The position numbers and the translations under genes are program-made. This document shows positions 1 to 7,983 of a DNA stretch of 64,000 nt, piece after piece (positions within the stretch are counted from its first letter, which is position 1; each line of letters begins with the position of its first letter). This DNA comes from Ochrobactrum sp. BTU1 (GTDB taxonomy: Bacteria; Pseudomonadota; Alphaproteobacteria; Rhizobiales; Rhizobiaceae), in the NCBI GenBank assembly GCA_018798825.1, contig CP076354.1:1116001-1180000 (forward strand). Reading direction: 5' to 3'. The notes beneath the pieces were generated by a model. It saw only the letters and a list, made by a program, of their open reading frames with translations, was not told the DNA's origin and did no database searches.

Positions 1-1397
1 AGCGTGAAGGCAAACTCGCGGAACAGCGATCCGGTCAAACCACCGGTAAATCCGAGAGGTGCAAACACCGCAGCCAGCGTGATCGTCATCGCGATAATGG
101 AGCCGGTGATTTCCTTCATACCCTTGAAGGCCGCATCCATAGGACGCAATCCCTCTTCGATATGCCGGTGAATGTTCTCCAGAACCACGATGGCGTCATC
201 CACCACCAGACCAATCGCCAGAACCATCGCCAGAAGCGACAGAAGGTTGATCGAGAAGCCCAGAATATACAGGAAGAAACAGACGCCAATCAGCGAAATC
301 GGGATTGTTACAATCGGGATAAGCACCGACCGGAACGAACCCAGGAACACGATGATGACCAGAATAACGATAGCGACCGCTTCGCCGATGGTCGTGAACA
401 CTTCGTTGATCGACGAGCTGATCTGCTCAGTCGCATCATAGACCAGATCAAGCGTCATGCCTTCAGGCAAGGATGCCTGAATGGCCGGGAGTTCTTTCCT
501 GAACGCTGTCGCAACATCGATAGGGTTCGCTGAAGGCGTTGGGTAGATTGCAAGGAATGTACCCGCAGAACCATTGAACGAAACGATCGTGTCCTTGCTT
601 TTCGCCGCCAGTTCCACCTTTGCAACATCGCGCAGACGAACGACTTCATCGCCGGAAGTCTTGATCGGCATCGCACCGAAAGCTTCCGGTGTCTGCAAGG
701 TCGATTCAAGCGTAATCGAAGAGGCAACAAACTGGTTTTTGGTCGTACCCGGTGCCGACAGGAAGTTCGACGCATTGATCGCAGCCAGAACTTCCGGTGC
801 GGTGATCTGGCGTGCGGCGAGCTGAATTGGATCAAGCCACACGCGCATCGAATAGACCTGACCACCCAGAATTTCGGCCTTGGCCACACCCTGCACCGTG
901 GAGATGCGCGGCTGCATGACGCGTTCCAGATATTCAGTAATCTGCTCGCTCGTCATGTTCGGGTTCTGTGCTGCCAGATACATGGTAGCAAAGCTCTGGC
1001 CCGTTCCCTTGACGATAACCGGGTCATCGGATTCAGACGGCAGATTGCCGCGAACCTGATTAACCTTTGCAATCACCTCGGTCAGTGCCGCATCAGGATT
1101 TGCGCCAAGCTTCATCTGCACCGTCACCGTGCTCGACGATGGACGGCTGGATGAAGTGACGTAATCAATGTTTTCAGTGGTCGCCACGGATTCCGCGATT
1201 GGCGATGTGATAAAGCCCTGAATAAGCTCCGCACTCGCACCCGCATAAGCAGTGGTGACGGTAATAACGGTTTCATCGACCTTTGGATATTCACGCACCG
1301 AAAGCTGCGCGATACCCTGAAGGCCAAGGAGAATGATCATGAGAGCGACCACGGTAGCAAGTACGGGTCGCCGGATGAAAATATCGGAAAAACTCAT
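1..1397 (-). CDS. RND-family efflux permease, N-terminal part (runs off window)
   Basis: This is the inner-membrane, proton-driven pump subunit of a tripartite efflux system. The reading frame is open from an ATG at 1397 to the window edge, about 465 residues; complete family members have about 1,030-1,050. It starts MSFSDIFIRRPVLATVV, the usual cytoplasmic anchor and first membrane helix. The periplasmic porter region follows, and near residues 400-410 comes LAIGLVVDDAIVVLENI, carrying the paired Asp residues of helix 4 used for proton relay. It lies 12 bp downstream of the membrane-fusion gene, so the two form an operon, probably repressed by the divergent TetR protein. The substrate cannot be told from sequence. 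No outer-membrane channel gene is visible in the window; such pumps often share a TolC-type channel encoded elsewhere. Confidence 0.93.
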   Translation of the reverse strand, partial: MSFSDIFIRRPVLATVVALMIILLGLQGIAQLSVREYPKVDETVITVTTAYAGASAELIQGFITSPIAESVATTENIDYVTSSSRPSSSTVTVQMKLGANPDAALTEVIAKVNQVRGNLPSESDDPVIVKGTGQSFATMYLAAQNPNMTSEQITEYLERVMQPRISTVQGVAKAEILGGQVYSMRVWLDPIQLAARQITAPEVLAAINASNFLSAPGTTKNQFVASSITLESTLQTPEAFGAMPIKTSGDEVVRLRDVAKVELAAKSKDTIVSFNGSAGTFLAIYPTPSANPIDVATAFRKELPAIQASLPEGMTLDLVYDATEQISSSINEVFTTIGEAVAIVILVIIVFLGSFRSVLIPIVTIPISLIGVCFFLYILGFSINLLSLLAMVLAIGLVVDDAIVVLENIHRHIEEGLRPMDAAFKGMKEITGSIIAMTITLAAVFAPLGFTGGLTGSLFREFAFT

Positions 1398-1409
1398 CTT
1401 GCTCGCCTA

Positions 1410-2540
1410 TTACTTGTCAGCCGCAGGCAGCGGATTGACTGTGTTGTCGATCGTAACAGCAGCACCCGGCGAAAGCCGGTTCTGACCTGCAGTGATCACG
1501 ATATCACCAGCCTTCAGGCCATCGGTGATTTCAGCAACGCCGCCATAACGACGACCGACCTTGACGAAAACCTGCTGCGCGACCTGCTTTGCAGCCTGTC
1601 CTTCAGGAGCTTTTTCGCCTTCTTTTGGCTGCTCGGGACGAACAGCATAAACATAGTCACCGTAAAGGCTTGTCACGATTGTCGTTTGTGGCAAAGCCAG
1701 AATATTGTCTTCCTGTGGAAGCTCAACGCGAACCTGAACGAACTGACCAGGCGTCAGACGTGGTTCATCATTCTGCACTTCTGCACGCACGGAGACCAGA
1801 CGGCTTGCAGGGTCGATCTTTGGATCAATACCAACAATCGTGCCGTTATATTTCAATGCGTCCATGTTTGGTCCGACCTTCACAGGCTGTCCAAGCTTCA
1901 GGGAAGAAAGCGACTGCTCCGGTACAGAGAAGTCGATACGCATCTTGTCGGTTTCCTGCAAAGTGCCGATAACGGTGCCCGGCGTCAGGTACTGACCGAG
2001 ATCGACCTTGGAAATACCGATAACACCGTCAAATGGCGCCGTTACGGTCTTCTGATCAAGCACTGCCTGCATCTTGGCAACAGCGGCCTTCTTGGCGCTG
2101 GCAGCAGCGGCAGTTGTGTCAACGTCTGAAACTGCACCCACGCCACGCGTGCGCAAGGTTTCAGCGCGCTTCAGGTTCTGATCAGCAAGCACAGCTTCAG
2201 CCTGAGCAGCCACCAGATCGGCAGTCTCAATGCTGTTTTCCAGCTGAAGAAGGACAGTGCCCTTCTTTACTTCCTGATTGGCGGTGAATTCGATTTTATC
2301 AACGATACCATTGACCTGAACTGTCAGATCGACACCATTGATCGCATTGGCAGAACCAATCGCTTCAATGCCTGGAGTCCAGACGCCCGGCTCAAGCGTG
2401 ACAGTCGAAACCGTCTTGGCAGGCTGCTGCATATTCGCGAAGAAATCCTTGATCGCCTGCGTTCTGAACAGGTTGAAACCAACGAGCCCCCCCACGACGA
2501 TCACGAGGAAAATTATTGCCAGAATGAGGCGTTTGATCAT
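1410..2540 (-). CDS. RND efflux membrane-fusion (periplasmic adaptor) protein
   Basis: This adaptor (HlyD/AcrA-like) links the RND pump to an outer-membrane channel. I start it at the ATG at 2540 (MIKRLILAIIFLVIVVGG), which gives a positively charged N-terminus and one membrane anchor, with GGAG about 10 nt upstream. The open frame continues upstream to 2771, but that would cross the divergent promoter. The predicted protein is 376 residues. In order it has the N-terminal anchor, a lipoyl-like half (VDKIEFTANQEVKKGTVL), a helical hairpin rich in Ala and Glu (EAVLADQNLKRAETL), the second lipoyl half (TVTAPFDGVIG) and beta-barrel and membrane-proximal domains. A Pro/Glu/Lys-rich insert (PEQPKEGEKAPEGQ) near the C-terminus looks like a linker. 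It is the first gene of the pump operon. Confidence 0.92.
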   Translation of the reverse strand: MIKRLILAIIFLVIVVGGLVGFNLFRTQAIKDFFANMQQPAKTVSTVTLEPGVWTPGIEAIGSANAINGVDLTVQVNGIVDKIEFTANQEVKKGTVLLQLENSIETADLVAAQAEAVLADQNLKRAETLRTRGVGAVSDVDTTAAAASAKKAAVAKMQAVLDQKTVTAPFDGVIGISKVDLGQYLTPGTVIGTLQETDKMRIDFSVPEQSLSSLKLGQPVKVGPNMDALKYNGTIVGIDPKIDPASRLVSVRAEVQNDEPRLTPGQFVQVRVELPQEDNILALPQTTIVTSLYGDYVYAVRPEQPKEGEKAPEGQAAKQVAQQVFVKVGRRYGGVAEITDGLKAGDIVITAGQNRLSPGAAVTIDNTVNPLPAADK

Positions 2541-2636
2541 TGCGGATGCACTCCAGGGTGTCGTTGGCGTGCTTCCTTTATGTTCCTCACAATTTGGTCG
2601 CACGTATTTTACTTGAATATCAGATGAAAATAACTG

Positions 2637-2652
2637 TACCGTCTGGACGGTA
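2637..2652. promoter_or_regulatory. Perfect 16-bp palindrome, probable TetR operator
   Basis: TACCGTC-TG-GACGGTA is an inverted repeat with 7-bp arms. It sits between the efflux operon (start 2540) and the divergent TetR-type gene (start 2688). Size, symmetry and position fit an autoregulatory TetR-family operator; binding is inferred. Confidence 0.65.
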
Positions 2653-2687
2653 TTGTCAACTATCGAACTGTCAGGAGACCATAGGAA

Positions 2688-3233
2688 TTGCACACAAAGA
2701 ATAAGGTCTCTTCGCGAGAGCGCATTTTGCGCGCAGCAGTGGAACTCGCCCAAGAGGTCGGACCAGCACATATATCTCTCGACGCGGTTGCGGCCCGCGC
2801 AGGCCTCTCAAAAGGAGGATTGCTTTACTCGTTTCCAACGAAAGCAAAGTTGCTTGAGGGCGTGGTCGAAGAGTATATGAAAGAGCATGAACGTGCGATG
2901 GAGGTTCAGGAACGCCTGCAGAGCGGAGATAAAAACCGTGTCGCGCGTGCTTTTTTTGATGTTTATCGCGTTCAGGCTGACGATGAGCCACCGGCCAGCG
3001 GAATTCTTGCTGCGCTGGTCGAGAACCCGGATTTCATGATCCCGGTCAGACATTATCACCGGGCCGTACTTGATCGGATGCTAAAAGACGCTTCCGACTC
3101 CAATCTCGTTTTGATTACTTATCTTGCGCTTTCCGGACTTGAATGCGGCCGCTTGCTTGATTGTGACATCGTAAGCGAAGAAGAGCGCCATTCCGTTATC
3201 TGTCGTCTGGAAAAGCTGCTCGAAGCTGGATAG
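2688..3233 (+). CDS. TetR/AcrR-family transcriptional regulator of the efflux operon
   Basis: A 181-residue one-component repressor. The N-terminal region SRERILRAAVELAQEVG followed by LDAVAARAGLSKGGLLYSF is a standard TetR helix-turn-helix (about residues 8-55). The remaining helical domain should bind the ligand. The annotated start is a TTG at 2688 with AGGAG about 11 nt upstream; no ATG or GTG is better placed before the DNA-binding domain. It is transcribed away from the RND operon, with a perfect palindrome in the shared gap, the usual layout for a local efflux repressor. The C-terminal part (GILAALVENPDFM) resembles TetR_C domains of AcrR-like regulators. The inducer is unknown. Confidence 0.88.
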   Translation: MHTKNKVSSRERILRAAVELAQEVGPAHISLDAVAARAGLSKGGLLYSFPTKAKLLEGVVEEYMKEHERAMEVQERLQSGDKNRVARAFFDVYRVQADDEPPASGILAALVENPDFMIPVRHYHRAVLDRMLKDASDSNLVLITYLALSGLECGRLLDCDIVSEEERHSVICRLEKLLEAG

Positions 3234-3237
3234 GTTT

Positions 3238-3343
3238 ATAGCATTTCCAGCAAAAGTGCGAAGCAGTTTTGCGTCGGATAATGCGTAAAAACAAACAGTT
3301 ACAGTGGTTCCAACGATTCATTTTTAACTGGAGCCGCTGTAAT
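3238..3343 (+). repeat. Palindromic dispersed repeat, long form (Bru-RS-like)
   Basis: About 106 bp that match, with divergence, the complement of the copy at 24304-24412. Shared parts include GCGTAAAAACAAA, GTTCCAA-GATTC and a terminal CCGCT-TAA. It sits between the TetR gene and the tgt terminator. The length and palindromic character resemble the Bru-RS elements known in Brucella; identity to those was not tested. Confidence 0.6.
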
Positions 3344-3353
3344 AGATACAAAA

Positions 3354-3374
3354 AACGCGCCTTAGAGGCGCGTT
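3354..3374 (-). terminator. Rho-independent terminator of tgt (possibly bidirectional)
   Basis: AACGCGCC, loop TTAGA, GGCGCGTT. On the minus strand the hairpin is followed by a run of T, 25 bp after the tgt stop. On the plus strand it also ends in TTTT and could serve the TetR gene. Confidence 0.85.
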
Positions 3375-3398
3375 TTACAACTCAAACAGAGATGAAAA

Positions 3399-4532
3399 TC
3401 AAAGGGCTGGTATATCGCCCCTCTCCCATCCGGCTGTCGTTTCAGCCGCGAAGTCTTCAAAACGACCTTCAGCGATTGCCGCCCGAATGCCCTGCATGAG
3501 ATACTGGTAATAGGCCAGATTGTTCCATGTCAGCAGCATCCCGCCCAGTGCTTCACCCGATTTGACCAGATGATGCAGATAAGCGCGGCTGTAATCACGC
3601 GTCGCCGGGCAGTTTGATTCTGGATCAAGCGGACGATGATCATCGGCATGACGCGCATTGCGCAGGTTCACCTTGCCAAAGCGCGTGAACGCCAGACCAT
3701 GACGGCCAGCACGCGTTGGCATCACGCAATCGAACATGTCGATACCGCGGGCGACCGATTTCAGAATGTCATCCGGCGTGCCAACGCCCATCAGATAGCG
3801 TGGCTTTTCTGTAGGCAGGATCGGGCAAACCACTTCGAGCATCTCGAGCATGACGTTCTGCGGCTCACCAACAGCCAGACCACCAACGGAATAGCCTTTG
3901 AGGTCCATCGCCTTCAATGCTTCAGCCGAGCGCTCACGCAGGCGCGCATTGTCACCGCCCTGCACGATGCCGAACATCGCCTTACCAGCCTGTGTACCAA
4001 ACGCCACCTTGCAGCGCTCTGCCCAGCGCAGCGACAATTCCATCGCGCGTTCAGTGTTCTTTTCAGGCGATGGCAGCGCTACGCATTCATCGAGCTGCAT
4101 CTGAATATCGCTATCAAGCAGCCCCTGAATTTCGATGGAACGCTCCGGCGTCATTTCATAAGGCTTGCCGTCGATATGCGAGCGGAAAGTCACACCGTTT
4201 TCGTTAAGCTTGCGGAGCTGCGCGAGCGACATGACCTGAAAGCCGCCGGAATCGGTCAGAATTGGGCCTTTCCAGCCGCCGAATTCATGCAGACCACCAA
4301 GACGAGCAACGCGTTCCGCACCCGGACGCAGCATCAGATGATAGGTGTTGCCGAGAATGATGTCGGCGCCCAAATCCTTCACCTGATCCATATACATGGC
4401 CTTGACGGTTCCGGCTGTGCCAACTGGCATGAAGGCAGGCGTACGCACCACGCCGCGCGGCATGGAGATTTCGCCCTGACGGGCTGCGCCATCACGCGCA
4501 AGCACTTTGAATTCAAAATTTTCGCTGGTCAT
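3399..4532 (-). CDS. tgt: tRNA-guanine transglycosylase (queuine tRNA-ribosyltransferase)
   Basis: Exchanges guanine-34 for preQ1 in tRNAs with GUN anticodons, the committed tRNA step of queuosine formation. It is 377 residues, the normal length. Family signatures are [29 protein letters not shown] (active-site Asp), GGLAVGE and [12 protein letters not shown] with the nucleophilic Asp. The zinc site is unusual. The bacterial pattern Cys-X-Cys-X2-Cys plus His 26 residues after the last Cys reads here as Ser306, Cys308, Thr311 and Asn337, although the surrounding SRAYLHHL and NLAYYQ are intact. queA, the next pathway enzyme, lies 40 bp upstream in the same operon. Function as TGT is well supported; whether it binds zinc is doubtful. 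Confidence 0.95.
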   Translation of the reverse strand: MTSENFEFKVLARDGAARQGEISMPRGVVRTPAFMPVGTAGTVKAMYMDQVKDLGADIILGNTYHLMLRPGAERVARLGGLHEFGGWKGPILTDSGGFQVMSLAQLRKLNENGVTFRSHIDGKPYEMTPERSIEIQGLLDSDIQMQLDECVALPSPEKNTERAMELSLRWAERCKVAFGTQAGKAMFGIVQGGDNARLRERSAEALKAMDLKGYSVGGLAVGEPQNVMLEMLEVVCPILPTEKPRYLMGVGTPDDILKSVARGIDMFDCVMPTRAGRHGLAFTRFGKVNLRNARHADDHRPLDPESNCPATRDYSRAYLHHLVKSGEALGGMLLTWNNLAYYQYLMQGIRAAIAEGRFEDFAAETTAGWERGDIPAL

Positions 4533-4572
4533 GCCGTGTCTCTAATGAATTATGCCGAAAAAGGGAACCGTT

Positions 4573-5643
4573 TCATTGCCTCTCAAGAAGAGAGGAGTCT
4601 CCATAGGAATAGAAGCGGTAGCCTGTCTCGATTGCACGCTTATAAGCGTCCTGCATCGTCTCAAAGCCACTGAAGGCCGAAACAAGCATGAAGAGCGTCG
4701 AGCGCGGCAGATGGAAATTAGTCATCAGCAGATCGACCGCCCGGAACTTATAGCCCGGTGTGATGAAAATATCGGTCGGACCCGCCCATGGGCGAATGAT
4801 GCCATCTTCACCGGCAGCGCTCTCAATCAGGCGCAGGGATGTGGTGCCGACACAGATTACCCGGCCGCCTCGGGCATGAACGGCGTTCAGCGCATCGGCA
4901 GTTTCCTGCGAAACGTATCCGATCTCGGAATGCATCTTATGGTCCGTCGTATCGTCGGCTTTGACGGGCAGAAATGTGCCCGCCCCTACATGCAGCGTCA
5001 CGAAATGTTCTTCGATGCCACGATCGCGGATTTTTTTGAGCAGATCGGGTGTGAAATGCAGCCCTGCAGTCGGGGCTGCAACAGCCCCTTCCTGACGCGC
5101 ATAAACAGTCTGATAATCGCTGCGGTCGCGCTCATCTTCAGCGCGCTTGGATGCGATATAAGGCGGCAAAGGAATGTGGCCGACCGAAGCAATGGCTTCA
5201 TCCAGCATCGCGCCAGAGAGGTCAAACACCAGCAGAACTTCGCCAGCGTCACCCTTCTCGGCAACGGTTGCGTCGAGTGTTCCGAGGAAGCAGCTTGAAT
5301 CGGAATGGCCGAAACGGATGCGGTCGCCTTCCTTCACGCGCTTGGCAGGACGCAGGAATGCTTTCCAACGATCGGGGCCGGTACGCATGTGAAGCGTCGC
5401 GCTGACCTGCGAAATATTGCCATCGCGCTCGCGCATACCTTCAAGTTGTGCAGGAATGACTTTTGTATCGTTGAAAACGAGCGCATCGCCCGGCTGCAAC
5501 AGATCAGGCAGCTCGAATACCTGTCGATCTTCGAATGGCTGACCGGGACGCACGCGCAAAAGCTTGGCGTGGTCGCGCGGTTCGGCTGGACGCAGAGCAA
5601 TGCTCTCTTCCGGCAAATCGAAATCGAAAAGATCAACACGCAT
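4573..5643 (-). CDS. queA: S-adenosylmethionine:tRNA ribosyltransferase-isomerase
   Basis: Transfers and isomerises the ribosyl moiety of SAM onto preQ1-tRNA, giving epoxyqueuosine-tRNA. The preferred start is the ATG at 5643 ([19 protein letters not shown]): GAGG lies 6 nt before it, while the longer open frame to 5655 has no ribosome-binding site. The resulting 356 residues match the family. Recognisable blocks are [48 protein letters not shown] and [17 protein letters not shown]. It is followed 40 bp later by tgt and preceded by ppiB, all on the minus strand. Confidence 0.96.
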   Translation of the reverse strand: MRVDLFDFDLPEESIALRPAEPRDHAKLLRVRPGQPFEDRQVFELPDLLQPGDALVFNDTKVIPAQLEGMRERDGNISQVSATLHMRTGPDRWKAFLRPAKRVKEGDRIRFGHSDSSCFLGTLDATVAEKGDAGEVLLVFDLSGAMLDEAIASVGHIPLPPYIASKRAEDERDRSDYQTVYARQEGAVAAPTAGLHFTPDLLKKIRDRGIEEHFVTLHVGAGTFLPVKADDTTDHKMHSEIGYVSQETADALNAVHARGGRVICVGTTSLRLIESAAGEDGIIRPWAGPTDIFITPGYKFRAVDLLMTNFHLPRSTLFMLVSAFSGFETMQDAYKRAIETGYRFYSYGDSSLLERQ

Positions 5644-5742
5644 CATAAACCTCATCAGAGCATTTCAAATTTCAGAAATGCATCAAAGCAAGAGCGGCCC
5701 CGGCAAAACCGGAGCCGCTATATTTCTATAGAAACGACAGAA

Positions 5743-6249
5743 TTAGATATCTGCAGCGATGCGTGCAGTTACGATCACGTCTGGATCGGTAACAGGTTCG
5801 CCGCGCTTGATCTTGTCGACATTGTCCATGCCTTCGATAACCTGACCCCATACGGAGTACTGGCGGTCAAGCCATGGAGCGTCGGTGAAGCAGATGAAGA
5901 ACTGCGAGTTAGCCGAGTTCGGGTTCTGCGAACGAGCCATCGAAGCAGTGCCGCGCTTGTGCGAGGTGTTCGAGAATTCAGCCTTGAGGTCAGGCTTGTC
6001 CGAACCGCCCATGCCAGCACGCGAGCCATTGAAATGCGCGCCGCCCGTCTTGCCGAACTTCACGTCGCCGGTCTGCGCCATGAAACCGTCGATAACGCGG
6101 TGGAACACAACGCCGTCATAAGCGCCTTCGCGTGCCAGTTCCTTGATGCGTTCGACATGGCCAGGAGCCAGATCAGGGAAGAGTTCGAGAACGACATTGC
6201 CCTTGGTGGTTTCAAGAACGAGCGTGTTTTCCGGGTCTTTGTAAGCCAT
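5743..6249 (-). CDS. ppiB: Cytoplasmic cyclophilin-type peptidyl-prolyl isomerase
   Basis: Catalyses cis-trans isomerisation of Xaa-Pro bonds. The start at 6249 (MAYKDPENTLVLETTKG) follows GGAGAGG; the extra codons to 6291 include repeat sequence and are not needed. The protein is 168 residues with no signal peptide. Cyclophilin core motifs are VVFHRVIDGFMAQTGD (catalytic Arg), RGTASMARSQNPNSANSQFF and the Trp-containing FTDAPWLDRQYSVWGQV. A second, exported cyclophilin (ppiA) lies immediately upstream. A palindromic repeat of about 107 bp separates them, so the pair is a tandem duplication whose products act in different compartments. Confidence 0.94.
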   Translation of the reverse strand: MAYKDPENTLVLETTKGNVVLELFPDLAPGHVERIKELAREGAYDGVVFHRVIDGFMAQTGDVKFGKTGGAHFNGSRAGMGGSDKPDLKAEFSNTSHKRGTASMARSQNPNSANSQFFICFTDAPWLDRQYSVWGQVIEGMDNVDKIKRGEPVTDPDVIVTARIAADI

Positions 6250-6264
6250 CGGGCCTCTCCTATT

Positions 6265-6310
6265 GAGCGTATCCCCAAAAGTTTGAATCATTTTTTGGGA
6301 CAGGGATACG
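6265..6310. repeat. Short palindromic repeat
   Basis: GCGTATCCC near the left end pairs with GGGATACG near the right end, with a central CCCAAAA / TTTTTTGGG pairing. It is related in design to the other palindromic elements and adjoins the longer copy at 6318. Confidence 0.45.
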
Positions 6311-6317
6311 TGTTGAA

Positions 6318-6424
6318 TTTAGAGCGCATCCCGAAAAGTGTGAAACGGTTTTCGGATAAGATGCGCATTAGAACAGATATTTAGAGCACCGATCTGTTTC
6401 AATCAGATCGAAAAGCGCTCTAAA
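6318..6424. repeat. 107-bp palindromic repeat with perfect 10-bp terminal inverted repeats
   Basis: TTTAGAGCGC at 6318-6327 and GCGCTCTAAA at 6415-6424 are exact inverse complements. Inside lies CATCCCGAAAAGTGTGAAACGG, shared here in shortened form with the marC-phnE copy (CATCCCGAAAAGTG). A second half, ACCGATCTGTTTCAATCAGA, is also found in the copy near 57.4 kb. It lies exactly between ppiA and ppiB. Confidence 0.7.
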
Positions 6425-6426
6425 AC

Positions 6427-6993
6427 TCATTTCTTTTCGATCGTGGCTTTGATGATCTTGTCAGGGCTTTCCACCGAACCATTATCGGATTCACTTCCCT
6501 TTTTGATCTTATCAACCACGTCCATGCCACTGACAACCTTGCCAACAACCGTGTACTGGCCGTTCAGGAATGCGCCATCATTGAACATGATGAAGAACTG
6601 CGAGTTGGCGGAATTCGGGTCCTGGCTGCGCGCCATACCAACCGTGCCACGCACAAATGGTTCCTGCGAGAATTCAGCCGGAATGTTCGGCAGTTCAGAA
6701 CCACCGGTACCAACGCGCGACGCATTGAAGCCCTTGTCAACGTTACCGAACTTCACATCACCGGTCTGAGCCATGAAGCCGGGAATCACGCGATGGAAAG
6801 CCACGCCGTTGTAAGCGCCTTCCTGAGCCAGCTTTTCAATCTGTGCGACATGCTTTGGCGCAAGGTTTGGGCTCAGCTCAATAGCGACATTGCCGTCTTT
6901 GAGCTGCAGATTGAGGATGTCAGCAGCAAAGGCCGCACCTTGAGAAAACGCAACAATGCTGGCTGCGACAAGCGCCGAACGAACGAATGACAT
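6427..6993 (-). CDS. ppiA: Periplasmic cyclophilin-type peptidyl-prolyl isomerase
   Basis: An exported prolyl isomerase helping folding of envelope proteins. The start at 6993 (MSFVRSALVAASIVAFS) follows GGAG. A Sec signal peptide with an Ala-X-Ala end (GAAFA, then ADILN) is cleaved near residue 22 of 188. Cyclophilin motifs VAFHRVIPGFMAQTGD and ARSQDPNSANSQFF are conserved. It ends in a lysine-rich tail. coaD is 19 bp upstream on the same strand, suggesting a coaD-ppiA-ppiB-queA-tgt transcription unit, interrupted only by the repeat element after ppiA. Confidence 0.93.
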   Translation of the reverse strand: MSFVRSALVAASIVAFSQGAAFAADILNLQLKDGNVAIELSPNLAPKHVAQIEKLAQEGAYNGVAFHRVIPGFMAQTGDVKFGNVDKGFNASRVGTGGSELPNIPAEFSQEPFVRGTVGMARSQDPNSANSQFFIMFNDGAFLNGQYTVVGKVVSGMDVVDKIKKGSESDNGSVESPDKIIKATIEKK

Positions 6994-7012
6994 AATCGAG
7001 AAACTCCCTGAA

Positions 7013-7507
7013 TCAGGATTTGAATTTTGCTTCCAGCGCAGCCGCAACAGCTGCAGGAACGAAGGGCTTTATATCGCCTCCCATTGAGGCAATCTGGCGA
7101 ACCAATGTGGCAGTAATCGTGCGCACAGCAGGATCGGCTGGCAGAAAGACGGTTTGCAACTCCGGCGCCATCGTTCCATTCATGCCCGCCATCTGCATTT
7201 CATAATCGAGATCGGTGCCATCGCGCAGACCACGCACCATGAGCTTGGCGCCATGCTTACGTGCAGCATCAATGACAAGGGCATCAAACGAAATCACGGA
7301 AACGCGCTTCGCCTCAGCCCCAAGCAAAGCCTTGGCGCTTGCATTGATAAGCTCGACACGTTCTTCAAAACTGAACAGCGGCTTCTTGCCCGGATGCACG
7401 CCAATAGCGACGATAACCTGATCGGCAAGACGCAGCGTGCCTTTCAGAACATCCATATGGCCATTGGTGACCGGGTCGAATGAACCCGCATAAATCGCGA
7501 TCGTCAT
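7013..7507 (-). CDS. coaD: Phosphopantetheine adenylyltransferase
   Basis: Joins 4'-phosphopantetheine and ATP to dephospho-CoA, the fourth step of CoA synthesis. At 164 residues it has the usual length. It shows the nucleotidyltransferase T/HxGH motif in [15 protein letters not shown], then [30 protein letters not shown] and a C-terminal [14 protein letters not shown] (more often SSTLVR). It begins at an ATG 19 bp before ppiA and is first in the minus-strand run. Upstream, 7508-7701 holds only its promoter region and the promoter of the divergent small gene. Confidence 0.96.
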   Translation of the reverse strand: MTIAIYAGSFDPVTNGHMDVLKGTLRLADQVIVAIGVHPGKKPLFSFEERVELINASAKALLGAEAKRVSVISFDALVIDAARKHGAKLMVRGLRDGTDLDYEMQMAGMNGTMAPELQTVFLPADPAVRTITATLVRQIASMGGDIKPFVPAAVAAALEAKFKS

Positions 7508-7701
7508 TTCTTCCAGCTAGCCTTTTCTAATCAGATTTTCAACAACAACCACAATTGAAAGAAATCAGAAACCAAGAAAACAGATGAATGCGATATGAAC
7601 AACGATTTCACGAGAAGTTCACAACCGATTTACCAAGATAGGCGCAAGTTTGGTGCAACCTTTTCGCTTCTGAAGCGTATCTATAACGAAAGGATACCGC
7701 G

Positions 7702-7851
7702 ATGATGATATTTCTTCTGGCATTATCCATGATGGTAGCAATGGCTGCATCGGCGATTGTTTTGCTTCTGGAAGAGAATGAAGCGAAGCGCCAACGCGTA
7801 CGTCCCGCCGCTTTTAGTCTAAGCGCCATGCGTAAACTGAGTTCGCATTAA
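7702..7851 (+). CDS. Small single-pass membrane protein, 49 aa (hypothetical)
   Basis: ATG at 7702 with AAAGGA about 8 nt upstream, ending in TAA at 7849-7851. The sequence starts MMIFLLALSMMVAMAASAI, a hydrophobic segment of about 23 residues. A charged stretch (EENEAKRQRVR) and a short tail ending KLSSH follow. It looks like a real small membrane peptide: good ribosome-binding site, one clean membrane helix followed by basic residues, and its own downstream terminator at 7909. I do not recognise a family. The alternative is a chance frame, so presence in related genomes would decide. Confidence 0.5.
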   Translation: MMIFLLALSMMVAMAASAIVLLLEENEAKRQRVRPAAFSLSAMRKLSSH

Positions 7852-7908
7852 GTACAGTTTTGAGTTTCCAGAGATCGCCAGTTCCCTCCAGTCCTGGCAT
7901 CTGAAAAA

Positions 7909-7930
7909 GGCCGATGGTGAACCATCGGCC
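7909..7930. terminator. Bidirectional Rho-independent terminator (gyrA / small ORF)
   Basis: GGCCGATGG, loop TGAA, CCATCGGCC, with A-run before and T-run after. It ends both the plus-strand small gene and minus-strand gyrA. Confidence 0.92.
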
Positions 7931-7983
7931 TTTTTATTTGGAACATGAAATCCCCTGATACTGCTTGCATCAGGGAGTTTCCT

